Below are positions 52,554-62,381 of a stretch of 64,000 nucleotides of DNA, one piece after another (position 1 is the first letter of the stretch; every line of letters begins with the position of its first letter). Position numbers and translations under genes: made by a program. Under the pieces are notes generated by a model. That model searched no databases and was not told the origin of the DNA. It saw nothing but the letters and a program-made list of their open reading frames with translations. The DNA is from Phycisphaerae bacterium. GTDB lineage: Bacteria; Planctomycetota; Phycisphaerae; UBA1845; CAIVHJ01. The stretch is from the NCBI GenBank assembly GCA_022072405.1, contig JAJVHX010000001.1, positions 248,001-312,000 on the forward strand, read 5' to 3'.

Positions 52554-53495
52554 ATGGAAATCTATCTGGTCGGAATATTAATCGTGATGAGCCTGATGCT
52601 GATCGCCTATGCGCTGTGGCCCAAAGGCGAATCGGATGCTGAGGTTATGCGTCGGCGCATTCTGGGTAAACAGAACAATGATCCCAACAAAGCGGTGTTG
52701 GGCGGCAAAGGCAAAGAATCGACGGCGCAGCGGATGTTACAGAAAGTCGCACCGCTCGCCATCAAACCGGTCATGCCCAAGGACGCCGAGGAAGTGTCCA
52801 TGCTGCGCATCAAGCTGGCCAATGCCGGTTTTCGACGGGAAAATACTCCGACGCTGTTTCTGGCCAGTAAAACGGTGGTGGGGGTACTGTTGGCTTTGAT
52901 CGCCGGGGTCTGGACGTTGTCGGCCGGTAAGACTTTTAACGATGTCATGATGTGGTTTATCGGAGCGGGGGGTATTGGTTTCATGCTGCCCAATTACTGG
53001 CTGTCCACGGCGACGCGCAAGCGGTGCGAGAAGATAAGAAATGGATTGCCCGATTCGATGGACCTGCTGGTTATTTCAGTCGAATCAGGTCTGGCGTTAG
53101 ACGGTGCGATTTTGCGGGTGGGCGATGAAATGCGCAATGTCCATCCGGAGTTGTCGGAAGAATTTCAGATCGTGACCTACGAAGGGCAGATGGGTATCCC
53201 GCGCAGTGAAGCGCTGGGCAACATGGCCCTGCGTACGGGCATACCGGAGATAAAATCACTGGTGGCAGTCATCACGCAGGCGGAACGATTTGGTACGAGC
53301 GTCGCCAAGGCATTACGAAACCAGGCGGAGGCCTTGCGAACGAAACGGCGTCAGGCGGCTGAAGAACGAGCCCAGAAAACCACGGTCAAGCTGATGTTGC
53401 CGTTGATTCTCTTTATATTTCCAGCCATTTTCGTGGTGTTGCTCGGGCCGGCGATGATTCAGATCTATCAGAAATTCTCGGAAATGGGGAAATAG
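52554..53495 (+). CDS. tadC: Tad inner-membrane platform protein TadC
   Basis: 313 residues. Membrane helices near the N-terminus (IYLVGILIVMSLMLIAYALW) and in the middle, then a T2SSF-type domain (about 165-290): LPDSMDLLVISVESGLALDG, AILRVGDEMRNVHPELSEEF, GIPRSEALGNMALRTGIPEI, VITQAERFGTSVAKALRNQA. C-terminal helix LMLPLILFIFPAIFVVLLGP. The AERAQKTTVKLMLPL junction is diagnostic of TadC. A weak GC hairpin at 53514-53542 comes after the stop. Confidence 0.93.
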   Translation: MEIYLVGILIVMSLMLIAYALWPKGESDAEVMRRRILGKQNNDPNKAVLGGKGKESTAQRMLQKVAPLAIKPVMPKDAEEVSMLRIKLANAGFRRENTPTLFLASKTVVGVLLALIAGVWTLSAGKTFNDVMMWFIGAGGIGFMLPNYWLSTATRKRCEKIRNGLPDSMDLLVISVESGLALDGAILRVGDEMRNVHPELSEEFQIVTYEGQMGIPRSEALGNMALRTGIPEIKSLVAVITQAERFGTSVAKALRNQAEALRTKRRQAAEERAQKTTVKLMLPLILFIFPAIFVVLLGPAMIQIYQKFSEMGK

Positions 53496-53513
53496 CCGAC
53501 CGTAGCTACAGGA

Positions 53514-53542
53514 GCGGGCGTGAATTGTAATGCCATGCCCGC
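53514..53542 (+). terminator. Possible weak terminator after tadC
   Basis: GCGGGC and GCCCGC pair over a 17-base loop, followed by ATTGGTTTTA. The T content is low, so it may be only partial or inactive. Confidence 0.3.
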
Positions 53543-53755
53543 ATTGGTTTTATATTGGTAGAAGTCCCATGAATTAAACCGACATGGGGAGGTACTTGAT
53601 CGAACTGCAATCTATGAATGATTCGCTCCTGATTAGTTCAATTCTCAGGGCCGGTTCCTACGATAAGTAAAGGCAGGTAATGGCAGCAGGTCACCATTCG
53701 AGGTGAAGCTCGGTGTCCGGCCATTATTCCGCCACCACAGGTAAGGAGTAGGAAC

Positions 53756-54283
53756 ATGAGACGCATTGGCGTACTGGGTATATTTGTGTTGATCATCGCC
53801 GCTGCTGGATGTAACGCTCAGAATGAAGGGATGATGGCGGCACAGGAATTAAGCAGCGAGGCGACGGTTAATCAACAGGCATTCCGTGATGCACAGGTCG
53901 ATAACGCCATGCTCAATGATATGGCGATTGCGGATATTCATTTCCTGCCGCACAGTTCGGAATTGAATTCGCTGGGAGAACAGCGGCTGCTGCGCTACGT
54001 GGAGTTACTGGGTGATCGGGGCGGGCAGTTGAATCTGGAGACGCAGAGCAACGATGAAGTGTTCAACAAGGCGCGCATGGAAAAGGCGGCTGAGTTTCTG
54101 GCCACTGCCGGAGTGGATCGTGAGCGGATGCAGGTTATGATCGGTACGCGGCAGGGCAGCGGCATGCGCGCCACCGAAGCGATTGAAATTATTGACAAAA
54201 ATTATGTGGTTCCGCAGGCAATTCCACTGACCGATTTGATCAAGGGTGGCACCGGCGGTGGTCTGGGTACTGGCAGTCAATGA
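53756..54283 (+). CDS. OmpA/Pal-like lipoprotein of the Tad locus
   Basis: 175 residues. Signal peptide with lipobox MRRIGVLGIFVLIIAAAGC (AAGC), so the mature protein is probably lipid-anchored. Residues about 60-145 show an OmpA-like pattern: ADIHFLPHSSELNSLGEQRL, LLRYVELLGDRGGQLNLET, KAAEFLATAGVDRERMQVMI. The usual peptidoglycan-binding Asp/Arg pair is not clear. The tail is Gly-rich. Position between tadC and the TPR gene matches the OmpA-like member of many Tad loci. Confidence 0.72.
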   Translation: MRRIGVLGIFVLIIAAAGCNAQNEGMMAAQELSSEATVNQQAFRDAQVDNAMLNDMAIADIHFLPHSSELNSLGEQRLLRYVELLGDRGGQLNLETQSNDEVFNKARMEKAAEFLATAGVDRERMQVMIGTRQGSGMRATEAIEIIDKNYVVPQAIPLTDLIKGGTGGGLGTGSQ

Positions 54284-54357
54284 GCTGATCGAACCGGTGG
54301 CGAAGTGTGGGGCTTTGGCAGCCGGTCGACCAGGTCTTTAATACAAGGGAATGAAGC

Positions 54358-55689
54358 ATGGCGCAGGCATGGAAGCCGCTGCTGTTAACAACCGTTGGAT
54401 TATGGACAATCGGTTGCCAGAAACAGGATGAGCGAACCAACTATAACCAGTCCTATCGCGACTGGCAGATGACTCGGCAACAGCAGGAAGACGAAGCCAA
54501 ACCCGCACCTGATCCGGAAGTGCTGCCGGTGACCCATTTCGCTGCGGGACAGCTTTTTGAAGAACAGGGTAATCTCGAACAGGCTGTGGCGCAATATCAG
54601 CAAGCCGTCAAAGCCAATCCGAAATTCATCAGTGCCTATAATCGACTTGGGGTCTGCTATGATCGGCTGGGGCAGTTTGCCGAAGCAGATCGTTACTTTC
54701 AGGCTGCTCTTAAACAGCGTCCCGATCTGGCCTACCTGTATAACAATTATGCCTTCAGCCTGATGCTGCAACGCCGCTGGGAACAGGCCGAGTCAGTGCT
54801 GCGCCAGGCGCTGAATATCAAGCCGGATTACGACCGGGCCCGGATCAACCTGGCGGTGGTTCTGGCCCAGTGCGGACAGACTGAAGAAGCCTATCTGCGC
54901 TTCAACGAAGTGGTTGGTGAAGCCGGTGCGTTCTATAACCTGGGATTGATTTACAAAGCCCAGAAAAAGTATTCCGAGGCGGTCCATGCCTTCCAACAGG
55001 CCGTAGAGATCGATCCGAAGATGTCGCTGGCTCGGGTGCAGCTGGTCGAGTTGAGAGCTTTCACCGGCAATACGCAGCCGATGAGTTCACCGCGCCTGGC
55101 GGCTGGCAACATGCCGGATGAGCAGGTGTGGTCCGGCGAGCTGATGAACACTGACCATGAAGCCGCCGAAACAGAATTGCCGATTGATCTATCCGTGAAG
55201 ATGCCGGCCATAGATTCTGGGGGAACTACGCCACCGGCAGATTTGCGAAATCTACCCGGAACGATGGTATTGAGTGCGACTCGTCAGGCGCAGATGCGCT
55301 CGGCAGCCTGGGAAGCGGTGGATCAATATTCCGAAATGGAGCTGGGCTGGGACCAGATGTCCGGCGCCTGGGAATCGACCCTGGAGACGTGGCGTGATCA
55401 TCCGATCTGGCGGCAGAGCCAGATCAACAGCCACATGATGCACCTTGCACTGCGCAATTTACAGACTCGTCTCTTATCCACCCTGAGCAGCTATCACAAT
55501 AACTTTTGGGCTGCTCGTAAAGCACCATCGTTACCAACGGTGATGGTCATGGAAACCACTGCCGAACCCATGCCCGCTGATATTCCCGTCGAATTATTGA
55601 CCGACTATATGTTGCATCGCGAGAACCGACTCTCCGATCTCGATCAAATCTACATGGACCTATTGTGGCAGAGCCGCCAACCCAGATAA
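54358..55689 (+). CDS. tadD: TPR lipoprotein, TadD-like
   Basis: 443 residues with a short lipoprotein signal (MAQAWKPLLLTTVGLWTIGC). Tetratricopeptide repeats run from about 60 to 230: FEEQGNLEQAVAQYQQAVKA, NRLGVCYDRLGQFAEADRYF, NNYAFSLMLQRRWEQAESVL, NLGLIYKAQKKYSEAVHAFQ. TadD is the TPR assembly lipoprotein of Tad systems, helping the secretin or lipoprotein partners. The C-terminal half (about 240-443) is an additional Met/Gln/Trp-rich domain that I do not recognise and which is not in the usual TadD. It is the last gene of the locus. Confidence 0.8.
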   Translation: MAQAWKPLLLTTVGLWTIGCQKQDERTNYNQSYRDWQMTRQQQEDEAKPAPDPEVLPVTHFAAGQLFEEQGNLEQAVAQYQQAVKANPKFISAYNRLGVCYDRLGQFAEADRYFQAALKQRPDLAYLYNNYAFSLMLQRRWEQAESVLRQALNIKPDYDRARINLAVVLAQCGQTEEAYLRFNEVVGEAGAFYNLGLIYKAQKKYSEAVHAFQQAVEIDPKMSLARVQLVELRAFTGNTQPMSSPRLAAGNMPDEQVWSGELMNTDHEAAETELPIDLSVKMPAIDSGGTTPPADLRNLPGTMVLSATRQAQMRSAAWEAVDQYSEMELGWDQMSGAWESTLETWRDHPIWRQSQINSHMMHLALRNLQTRLLSTLSSYHNNFWAARKAPSLPTVMVMETTAEPMPADIPVELLTDYMLHRENRLSDLDQIYMDLLWQSRQPR

Positions 55690-55875
55690 TACCTACCTTT
55701 CGTCAGGACACGTCAGAGTTCTTCAAGTTACAGCAGTAATACTGCGTGATTTGTGTTCTGCCGTCTTGGCCTGATTTATACCCGGCAATCGAGTATGATA
55801 ATTCAGCTTGCGGCTATACTGCTGATACGTCGGAATTGTTGTCGGGTGAGCATCAAAATCGCCAGTAGGGGCTTT

Positions 55876-55913
55876 GCGCGGACTGAAGTCCGCGGCACTT
55901 TGAATTTTGAACC
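55876..55913 (+). repeat. Palindromic repeat family B, copy 7
   Basis: GCGCGGACTGAAGTCCGCGG then CACTTTGAATTTTGAACC. Arms CGCGGACT/AGTCCGCG pair perfectly. It ends 22 bases before the ribF start and would be in its leader; no FMN riboswitch is seen there. Confidence 0.82.
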
Positions 55914-55935
55914 ACTTTCAGTGGAGTCAGGCTGA

Positions 55936-56889
55936 GTGGCTGTTTATTTCGGATATGAAGCGGTTCCGACAACACTACGTGGTGGAGTGCTGACCATCGG
56001 GAATTTTGATGGCGTGCATCTGGGCCATCAGCAGTTGCTGGCACAGGCAGGTTTGGCAGCGGAGTCCGTCGCCGTGCCAGTGGTGGCCGTTACATTTGAA
56101 CCCCATCCAATGGCCATCGTGGCCCCGCACCGTGCGCCGCGAAGGTTGATGCCACTGGAAGAAAAAACCCGCTGCCTGTTACGCAGTGGCGCCCATGCCG
56201 TAGTCGTATTGCAGAGCACTCCGGCGCTGTTGAGTCTTGAACCGGAGGAATTTATTCGCCAAGTCATCGTTGAGCGGTTAAAGCCGTATGGAATGGTGGA
56301 GGGGCGATCGTTTGGTTTTGGCCGGGGTCGGCGGGGTGACATGAATTTACTGCAGCACCTGGGGCAACAATATGGTTTTCAGTGTCACGCGATTGATCCC
56401 GTGCAATTACAGATGGCAGCGGGCGAGATGGTGCTCGTCTCCAGTTCGCTGATTCGGGAACAGTTGCGTAAGGGTGAAGTGCATCGCGCACAGCTGTGTC
56501 TCGGTCGTCCGTATGCGCTCATGGGCGTGGTAGAGAGCGGAATGGGACGAGGACGAGCGCTGGGGTTTCCCACCGCCAACCTCGGCCAGGTGGATCAACT
56601 GTTACCGGCCCACGGAGTTTATGCCGGTGAGGTGGAACTGGCCGGAATACGTCATCTGGCTGGTGTCAGCATCGGCACGAATCCAACTTTTAAGGAACAG
56701 AAACTGCGGATTGAAGCATTTGTGCTGGATACCAGCGGTGACTGGGTGGGGCAACCGATGCGGATCAATTTGTGGCGTTATCTGCGCGCTCAGGTTAAAT
56801 ATGATTCTGCGGAAGCGTTGAGTCGGGCGATCAGTGAAGATGTACAACAGATTCGTCAACTGGCCCGCCAGATGGGCCGTGGCGGATAA
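55936..56889 (+). CDS. ribF: Bifunctional riboflavin kinase / FAD synthetase RibF
   Basis: Makes FMN and FAD from riboflavin and ATP. 317 residues, normal length, GTG start. The FAD-synthetase domain (about 15-165) has TIGNFDGVHLGHQQLL and FEPHPM (HxGH class nucleotidyl-transferase), plus VEGRSFGFGRGRRGD. The flavokinase domain (about 180-305) has GRALGFPTANL (metal/ATP site), GVYAGEV, SIGTNPTF and IEAFVLD. It is followed 17 bases later by a DHH phosphoesterase gene. Confidence 0.96.
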   Translation: MAVYFGYEAVPTTLRGGVLTIGNFDGVHLGHQQLLAQAGLAAESVAVPVVAVTFEPHPMAIVAPHRAPRRLMPLEEKTRCLLRSGAHAVVVLQSTPALLSLEPEEFIRQVIVERLKPYGMVEGRSFGFGRGRRGDMNLLQHLGQQYGFQCHAIDPVQLQMAAGEMVLVSSSLIREQLRKGEVHRAQLCLGRPYALMGVVESGMGRGRALGFPTANLGQVDQLLPAHGVYAGEVELAGIRHLAGVSIGTNPTFKEQKLRIEAFVLDTSGDWVGQPMRINLWRYLRAQVKYDSAEALSRAISEDVQQIRQLARQMGRGG

Positions 56890-56906
56890 GAACGGCAGGG
56901 CGCCAT

Positions 56907-57890
56907 ATGATTACTACGTCAGAATATCAGGCTGCCGGGGCGATGGTCAGCGGTTGGCAGCGGGTGGGGCTGATGACCCACGAGCGGCCGGATGGAGATG
57001 CTCTGGGATCGCTCGTTGCTTTGCAGCGCAGTCTGAGTCAACAAGGCCGGGAGGTGCATGCCTGGGTTTTCGGTGAGGTTCCTTCGCGCTACCAGTCGCT
57101 GGCAGAACTGGCCCCACTGGGCAGTTGGTCTACTGGTGCAGTCGCAGAATGTGATCGGATGGAGGGCGTGATCATCGTAGACACTTGTGCTTACGCGCAA
57201 CTGCTACCGGCGGCGGAATGGCTTCGTCAACGCCGCTGTCCGGTAATCGTAGTGGATCATCATGTGACCCGTGATTCGCTGGCGGATTATCTTCTGGCCG
57301 ATGAATCAGCGTCGGCGGCGGCGCTGCTGGTTGCGGAATGGTTGACGGCGTGCGGCTGGCCGATCGATCGGGAGACCGCGAGCGCCTTGTTCGTCGGCGT
57401 CGCGATGGATACCGGCTGGTTCCGGTTTTCCAATACCGATCCCCGGACGTTTCGCCAGGCTGCTGCGCTGCAGGAACAGGGCGTGGAAGCGGCTCGCTGG
57501 TATCAACGGCTCTACCAGTCTGACAGTCCCGGGCGGCTGCGGCTTATCGGTGCGGTGCTGGAACGGATGGAACTGGAATCCAGTGGTCGACTGGCGATTC
57601 TGACCATTCCTGCGGGATTGATAGAGGCGGTGGGCGCCACCAACGATGATGTCGAAGACATCATCAATGAAGTTCAACGGCTGGGATCAGTGGATACTGC
57701 CCTGCTGCTGCAGGAAATGGCCGGCGGGGTGGTGAAGATCAGCTTGCGCAGCAAGCAATCTGTGGATGTGGCGGCGGTGGCGCGAACGCTGGGGGGCGGC
57801 GGTCATCAACGGGCTGCCGGTGCCCGTTATACCGGCGAACTGGTTCAGGTCCGGGGCATGCTGGTCGAACAACTCCGCCATCTGCTATGA
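56907..57890 (+). CDS. nrnA: DHH-family phosphoesterase (NrnA / oligoribonuclease-pAp phosphatase type)
   Basis: 327 residues with the bipartite NrnA layout. DHH domain: MTHERPDGDALGSLVALQRS (first Asp motif), IIVDTCAYAQLLP, VIVVDHHVTRD (DHH), ASAAALLVAEWL and FVGVAMDTGWFRFSNT. DHHA1 domain at the C-terminus with GGGGHQRAAGA (GGGH motif). Degrades short oligoribonucleotides and/or removes the 3'-phosphate of pAp. Often linked with translation and riboflavin genes, here behind ribF. Confidence 0.9.
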   Translation: MITTSEYQAAGAMVSGWQRVGLMTHERPDGDALGSLVALQRSLSQQGREVHAWVFGEVPSRYQSLAELAPLGSWSTGAVAECDRMEGVIIVDTCAYAQLLPAAEWLRQRRCPVIVVDHHVTRDSLADYLLADESASAAALLVAEWLTACGWPIDRETASALFVGVAMDTGWFRFSNTDPRTFRQAAALQEQGVEAARWYQRLYQSDSPGRLRLIGAVLERMELESSGRLAILTIPAGLIEAVGATNDDVEDIINEVQRLGSVDTALLLQEMAGGVVKISLRSKQSVDVAAVARTLGGGGHQRAAGARYTGELVQVRGMLVEQLRHLL

Positions 57891-57944
57891 TAGCTGCTCG
57901 ACTTCATCGATGAAAATGCTATTCATCGCCACAGGATAACTACT

Positions 57945-59435
57945 ATGAAAATACGCATACAGATGATCACGTTGGGATTACTGGTCAGCCTGGTTCAGCC
58001 GGCCTGGGCCATACCGGACGAAATGGTGACGGTTGTACCGCGTGATGTGCTGGCCGCTTTGTGGGTTGACCCGACCGCCGTAGCCGCAGAATCGAATAGT
58101 CTGAGCGGGATCAGCGGGGCGGTGCAATGGTCGCAGCATCTGGGGTTGTGGAGCAGTGAAAGCCCCTTCGCCCGGCGACTGCTTGATATCGCGCACGCCT
58201 GGCCGATCGTTCGTCAGTTCCCTCAGGTTTACGTGTTGCAGAATATTCGTTTCGAGCCGCTGGGCGAAGTCAGTGTCAGCCTCGCGGAAATTCGTGGCGG
58301 GATTCTGATTCGCGTCGGTGAACGCCGGCAATTGGTCGATCAGGAGATTCAACATTTTTTGCAATTCTATACCAACGATGCCACCAGCAAGGTCGAAGCC
58401 TGCCAGATCGGCGGGATGGATGGATTTCGTTTCACCGATCAGCGGCTGCCGAAAGGTCATCAGGTGTCGTGGGGAGTTATTGGTGATTGGTATCTGGTGG
58501 CCGTCGGCGATGAAACATCGATAACACAATTGATAAAAACAGTGCGTGAGAAGCAGAATGGCCTGGAAAGCGACAGCTGGATAGTAACCGGCCGGCAACA
58601 AACCCGGGCGGAATCTGCCGTTGCTCAGCTTTATGTGCACAGCCGGAACGTGCTGCAGAAAACAACCTTGCGCGCCCAGGAGAGTTATCATCATCTGTTG
58701 TTGGCGCTGGGACTGGCCAATTATGAGCGGGGGTTATGGAGTTTCGGACGCCAGGGGCGAGCGGTGACCTGGATCGCTTATTATCAGGCGGGTAACGATA
58801 GCCGTCGCGTGGTGCTGGCCAGTGCGGATGCGCCATCCGCGGAGCAGGCTGCGCGCATTCCTGATGCGGCAACCTGGTATCTGCTGCTGAATCATGATGG
58901 AGCTGATCTGATCCGGCGGATTCGCGGGGCTTATCTGAGCGTACGACATCCCGCCAGCCGGGCAAAATTGTTAAAGGAGTGGGAGGTATTGGCGGGCACC
59001 AGCCAGATCGACGCGGAAGCGGATTTGCTTCAGCACCTGGGTTCCTATGTGTTGATCCATAACCACCCGCGTCATCCCCTGGGTTGGCCGATCATGTGCA
59101 CCATCGATATTCCCATCGCCGGTGATGCCGGGCGCGTGCGTCAGACGGTCGATGATATTCTGGAATATTGCATGAACAAGCTAGACGCTCTGGCCCAGTT
59201 GCCCGACCGGCCGCTGATTGTGCCGATCCTGCGCCAGACGCCGGAGAGGATGTGGTATACCTTGATCGGCTTGTATGGTCCGGCGTTGTGCGTGGACGGA
59301 CAGCATCTGCTGATCAGTTATTCGCCGGAAGCCTTGCGCCAGAACCTGCCCGCCGCCTCTCAGCCAGTCGTTCCGGAACAGATCGACCTGCCCCCAACCG
59401 CCACTCAACCGTCGCGCGCGAATGATGCGTTCTGA
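57945..59435 (+). CDS. Secreted protein of unknown function
   Basis: 496 residues with a signal peptide (MKIRIQMITLGLLVSLVQPA, AWA cleavage). No enzyme motif. Seen: VVPRDVLAALWVDPTAVA near the start, then FPQVYVLQNIRFEPLGEVSV, QIGGMDGFRFTD, WGVIGDWYLVAVGDETSI and a C-terminal AALRQNL-type stretch. The alternation of beta strands with short helices around a 'how large is this object' repetition recalls secreted planctomycete proteins of the DUF3352 kind, but I cannot prove that. Its tail is Pro/Thr/Ser-rich. 54 bases behind the DHH phosphoesterase gene, perhaps co-transcribed. Confidence 0.65.
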   Translation: MKIRIQMITLGLLVSLVQPAWAIPDEMVTVVPRDVLAALWVDPTAVAAESNSLSGISGAVQWSQHLGLWSSESPFARRLLDIAHAWPIVRQFPQVYVLQNIRFEPLGEVSVSLAEIRGGILIRVGERRQLVDQEIQHFLQFYTNDATSKVEACQIGGMDGFRFTDQRLPKGHQVSWGVIGDWYLVAVGDETSITQLIKTVREKQNGLESDSWIVTGRQQTRAESAVAQLYVHSRNVLQKTTLRAQESYHHLLLALGLANYERGLWSFGRQGRAVTWIAYYQAGNDSRRVVLASADAPSAEQAARIPDAATWYLLLNHDGADLIRRIRGAYLSVRHPASRAKLLKEWEVLAGTSQIDAEADLLQHLGSYVLIHNHPRHPLGWPIMCTIDIPIAGDAGRVRQTVDDILEYCMNKLDALAQLPDRPLIVPILRQTPERMWYTLIGLYGPALCVDGQHLLISYSPEALRQNLPAASQPVVPEQIDLPPTATQPSRANDAF

Positions 59436-59461
59436 ATCAAGGAGCCAGCACGCTTTCACCA

Positions 59462-59480
59462 CGCCCCCACGCGGGGGGCG
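59462..59480. terminator. Possible GC hairpin after the secreted unknown
   Basis: CGCCCCC, ACGCG, GGGGGCG: strong stem, but the T-rich part (GGCTTTTG) begins only 12 bases later. Uncertain terminator for the rightward gene. Confidence 0.35.
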
Positions 59481-59674
59481 ATGTAGTTGGCTTTTGTAAG
59501 ACGGCATGGCGTCGACCGTTTCAAGCTTGGGCTTTCTAGCGGAGTTGGTTTTGTGCAGCAGACGTGAATCATCGCTGAGTTGCCGTGGTAAATGTCGAAC
59601 TCGCAGTCCTTCAGGCCTTGCCGCAGCATATTCATGCGGCTACTGTGTACCGCTCGTTTACCGATGGACCATCA

Positions 59675-61663
59675 CTAGTTCGCTAATGCCTCAAATCCCA
59701 AGTCGACAAGGTAATCCCAGACCGGGTTGTAGTATGCCGGAGCACGAGTCGGATCGTGTGAGTCGCCCTCGGGTACAACTATGACCATGCCTTGCCTCGC
59801 CCGTGTCAGTAATACACGGTAGGCATTCTTCAGATATATTTGTCGCTCCGCCTTCCGAACTCGTTGCCAGTGGTCACCACAAAACTCGTTGTGATCCCAG
59901 CCGGATGGAGTGTATCGAAAGTCACCGTCCCAAACTACACATACCCAGTCCAGTTCTAAACCCTGGACATGAAACTCGGTGGCCGCGTCTTCAAGGTAGT
60001 AGCTCGATCGCACATCCTCTTTCCCACACAGAAACCAGTGAATGGGATCAAGCGGCGAGCGAACGTCGATCGCATGCGGTTTTAAGCGCTGTGCTTGCGA
60101 TGAAACAACGACTCCATAACGCTCACTTCCGCGAGCCTGCCGACGAAGCCACTGCTTTGCCAGGTTGAGGTCGCGTGTAAGTCGGATCGGGTACTTTTTG
60201 CTTACTAACCGTAGTGTTTCGCGCGCCGCAGAAGTGTCAAGTTCAAGCAGTTGCTTTACTAATAGAGACACATGCTCGGCTCGAAAGCTCCGCATCGACA
60301 CACCCAGATGCAACTCATCTCGAAAAACAACGTGATCTAACGATCGTACCATCTCCATTACTTGTCCGGCTGCGTACTCACTGTCAGTTAATCGCGGCGA
60401 GAGTAGCAGTCGCCAATGTGGAAAGCTTCGTCGAACCGACTCAATCCATTCTCCGATGCCCGCTTCGCCGGTATTAATCTCCTGCCCACCGCCCACGAGG
60501 CAGATGATAACCGCCCAGTCGTCGTGCCGATCGAGACAACTGATCAGATACTCCGGCTCGCTCATCGCGAAGTTCGGGTGGTTCTTTTTCGTCTTCATAA
60601 ACTTTGCCGTCTGGTCAAGGTTCCATGCACGCTGCGCCTCGTCGAATAGCGCCACATGTTCTACCGGCGGACGGGTCATATCGCTGAGGCAGTCGTCTCG
60701 AAAGTGATGGACATTCTGGATGAACGCTTTAACTTCACTGCGCGCCCGCCCGATTTTGGTTCGCTTGCCCGCCTCCAGGTCTCGTCTCACCTTGTCGCGC
60801 GCAAGTGCCTCCCGAAGAATCGCCACCAGTGGACCGTTACCCGAGAGGAATACGCTGTACATGTCATCGTCGGTGTTGAAGTACTGCGTAGCGATGTTCA
60901 GCCCCACCAGCGTCTTGCCCGCGCCCGGAACGCCGGTTATGAAGCAGATCACTTTCTCTCGTTTCTCATGGGCTTGCTGGATTGCTTCGGCGATCGCGCG
61001 TGAGGTCTTATTGAGGTTGATAGCACTCGCATCGCTGCGCGAAATCTCTTGCACGTTGTGACCGGCATATAGCGCAGTGGCCGCTTCGATGATCGTGGGC
61101 GTCGGGCAGTACCGGCCTTGCTCCCACGCACCTACGTCAATCGGCGGGGCCGTAAACTTCGCCAGCACCTCCGCCATCACACACGGTAACTGCGCTACTG
61201 TGCTGCGGATCGGTTTCAGTAATCGGTCGTTGTGGGGCGTGAGGTAAATTACTGCTTCCTCAGCTCGCATCGCTTCCGTCGCCAATAGAATCGGCGCGAT
61301 GTGTAGCATGTGTGATGATTCATGAAAGTGTTTCAAGTCGAGCGCGTAATCGTACACCTGATCGTACGCGTGGGTGGTAAACTCGCTCTCACCTACCTTG
61401 AATTCGATCACGAAGATGACAGCCTCAACAATTACCACCACGTCAATCCGCTTTCCGAGCCGCGGCACACCGTACTCGAAGTAAACGTACCCGTCAGGAA
61501 ACTGCGTCAGCGCCGACCGTAAGATGCGGATTTGTTCTAGCCACGCATCCCGCTGTCTGGCCTCCACAGCGAAGGAGCTTTGCTGAACCAGACGACCGAG
61601 TATCGTGGTTTCATCAGCGTTCTGAAAGGTGCGAATGGATGCGTGGTAATAGGCTCGCCGCAT
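59675..61663 (-). CDS. Nuclease-helicase (PD-(D/E)XK domain plus DUF2075-type ATPase)
   Basis: 662 residues. N-terminal domain (about 65-165) resembles PD-(D/E)XK nucleases: [20 protein letters not shown] with Asp74, then Glu87-x-Lys89 in IEFKVGE. The C-terminal ATPase (about 235-640) has Walker [16 protein letters not shown] near 241, Walker [33 protein letters not shown] and the C-terminal [19 protein letters not shown] and [12 protein letters not shown] boxes of the DUF2075/Schlafen-like superfamily. Such proteins are found in restriction or phage-defence loci, but function is inferred. The gene is isolated and flanked by AT-rich, gene-poor DNA, suggesting acquisition. Confidence 0.85.
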   Translation of the reverse strand: MRRAYYHASIRTFQNADETTILGRLVQQSSFAVEARQRDAWLEQIRILRSALTQFPDGYVYFEYGVPRLGKRIDVVVIVEAVIFVIEFKVGESEFTTHAYDQVYDYALDLKHFHESSHMLHIAPILLATEAMRAEEAVIYLTPHNDRLLKPIRSTVAQLPCVMAEVLAKFTAPPIDVGAWEQGRYCPTPTIIEAATALYAGHNVQEISRSDASAINLNKTSRAIAEAIQQAHEKREKVICFITGVPGAGKTLVGLNIATQYFNTDDDMYSVFLSGNGPLVAILREALARDKVRRDLEAGKRTKIGRARSEVKAFIQNVHHFRDDCLSDMTRPPVEHVALFDEAQRAWNLDQTAKFMKTKKNHPNFAMSEPEYLISCLDRHDDWAVIICLVGGGQEINTGEAGIGEWIESVRRSFPHWRLLLSPRLTDSEYAAGQVMEMVRSLDHVVFRDELHLGVSMRSFRAEHVSLLVKQLLELDTSAARETLRLVSKKYPIRLTRDLNLAKQWLRRQARGSERYGVVVSSQAQRLKPHAIDVRSPLDPIHWFLCGKEDVRSSYYLEDAATEFHVQGLELDWVCVVWDGDFRYTPSGWDHNEFCGDHWQRVRKAERQIYLKNAYRVLLTRARQGMVIVVPEGDSHDPTRAPAYYNPVWDYLVDLGFEALAN

Positions 61664-61741
61664 TTTATGTAGTTCTCAGCGACTAACTTTGTGACCCAAT
61701 CGATTTACTCTGAGCGCAAAGAAGGAATCATGTTTTTTGGC

Positions 61742-61888
61742 TTATGTGGTCTGCTCTATGGCCCGGTTGCCGAGGGCCTTGATTTGCGCGAGCGTGACGC
61801 GGATGAGGGCTTGGAAATGCTGGCGGAAATTGTTTTCCAGTGTGGCAAGTTGCGGATATCCTCGCGGTATACAAACCTTAAGTCGCAA
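61742..61888 (-). pseudogene. Possible C-terminal gene remnant
   Basis: Reading leftward, a short frame from about 61888 to a TAA at 61742 encodes GYPQLATLENNFRQHFQALI and RVTLAQIKALGNRAIEQTT. Codon choice and the amphipathic, Gln-rich composition look coding. A stop codon lies just upstream (near 61908), so it is at best a fragment of a longer gene. I do not recognise the family; transposase or restriction-subunit C-termini are possible. Confidence 0.25.
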
Positions 61889-62344
61889 AGTTTCTAGATG
61901 AAGTTTTCTTCACATCGGCGTACGAGAGAAGTAATTGCAGCCATCCGAGCGATCATTATTAATTTTAATTTTAATGCACTAATGTGGTTTGTTCCAGTGT
62001 AGCGGTTTACTCAGATAGTTTATTTTGACGTAAATAACGAGTAAAGCAAGCATTATCTGGAAACTTATAACGTGGTCGATAGGCTGGTCGAAGTACTGTT
62101 TCTCGACAGAGTCGGTAATGACTTTGAGAGGGGCAGTACGAGGGCTAGAAAACATCAGCCCCTGAGGAAGCGCTGCCCAGCACGAGGGGAACGATTCACC
62201 AGCGTCTGGTCAACCATTCACCAGCCCCTGCTCCGCGGCTGGTCAGCGTCTGGTCAGGCAAGGTGAAGCATTAACCACCAAAGCTCCCAGAGACGAAGAT
62301 CAAAAGGTATTTTACTGGATACAACCTGCGCTCGAGAGGATATG

Positions 62345-62381
62345 TAAAAAAGAGAAAACCGGAATAGGATCTTCCGGCTTT
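62345..62381 (-). terminator. Rho-independent terminator for the HU-like gene
   Basis: On the minus strand AAGCCGGAA, GATCCTA, TTCCGGTTTTC, then TCTTTTTT. It is 70 bases past the stop of the leftward HU-like gene. Confidence 0.85.

Noticed and set aside
55690..55935. FMN riboswitch before ribF
   Set aside because: The RFN consensus blocks are not present; only a family B palindrome is found.
61691..61897. 68-codon plus-strand frame behind the nuclease-helicase gene
   Set aside because: The opposite strand reads more like a protein remnant; the plus frame has no ribosome-binding site or pattern.
62199..62256. CRISPR array from the repeated CAGCGTCTGGTCA
   Set aside because: Only two direct copies of 13 bases with no regular spacers; no cas genes in the window.
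62072..62266. 64-codon frame starting with GTG
   Set aside because: Built from the CAGCGTCTGGTCA repeats, no coding character.
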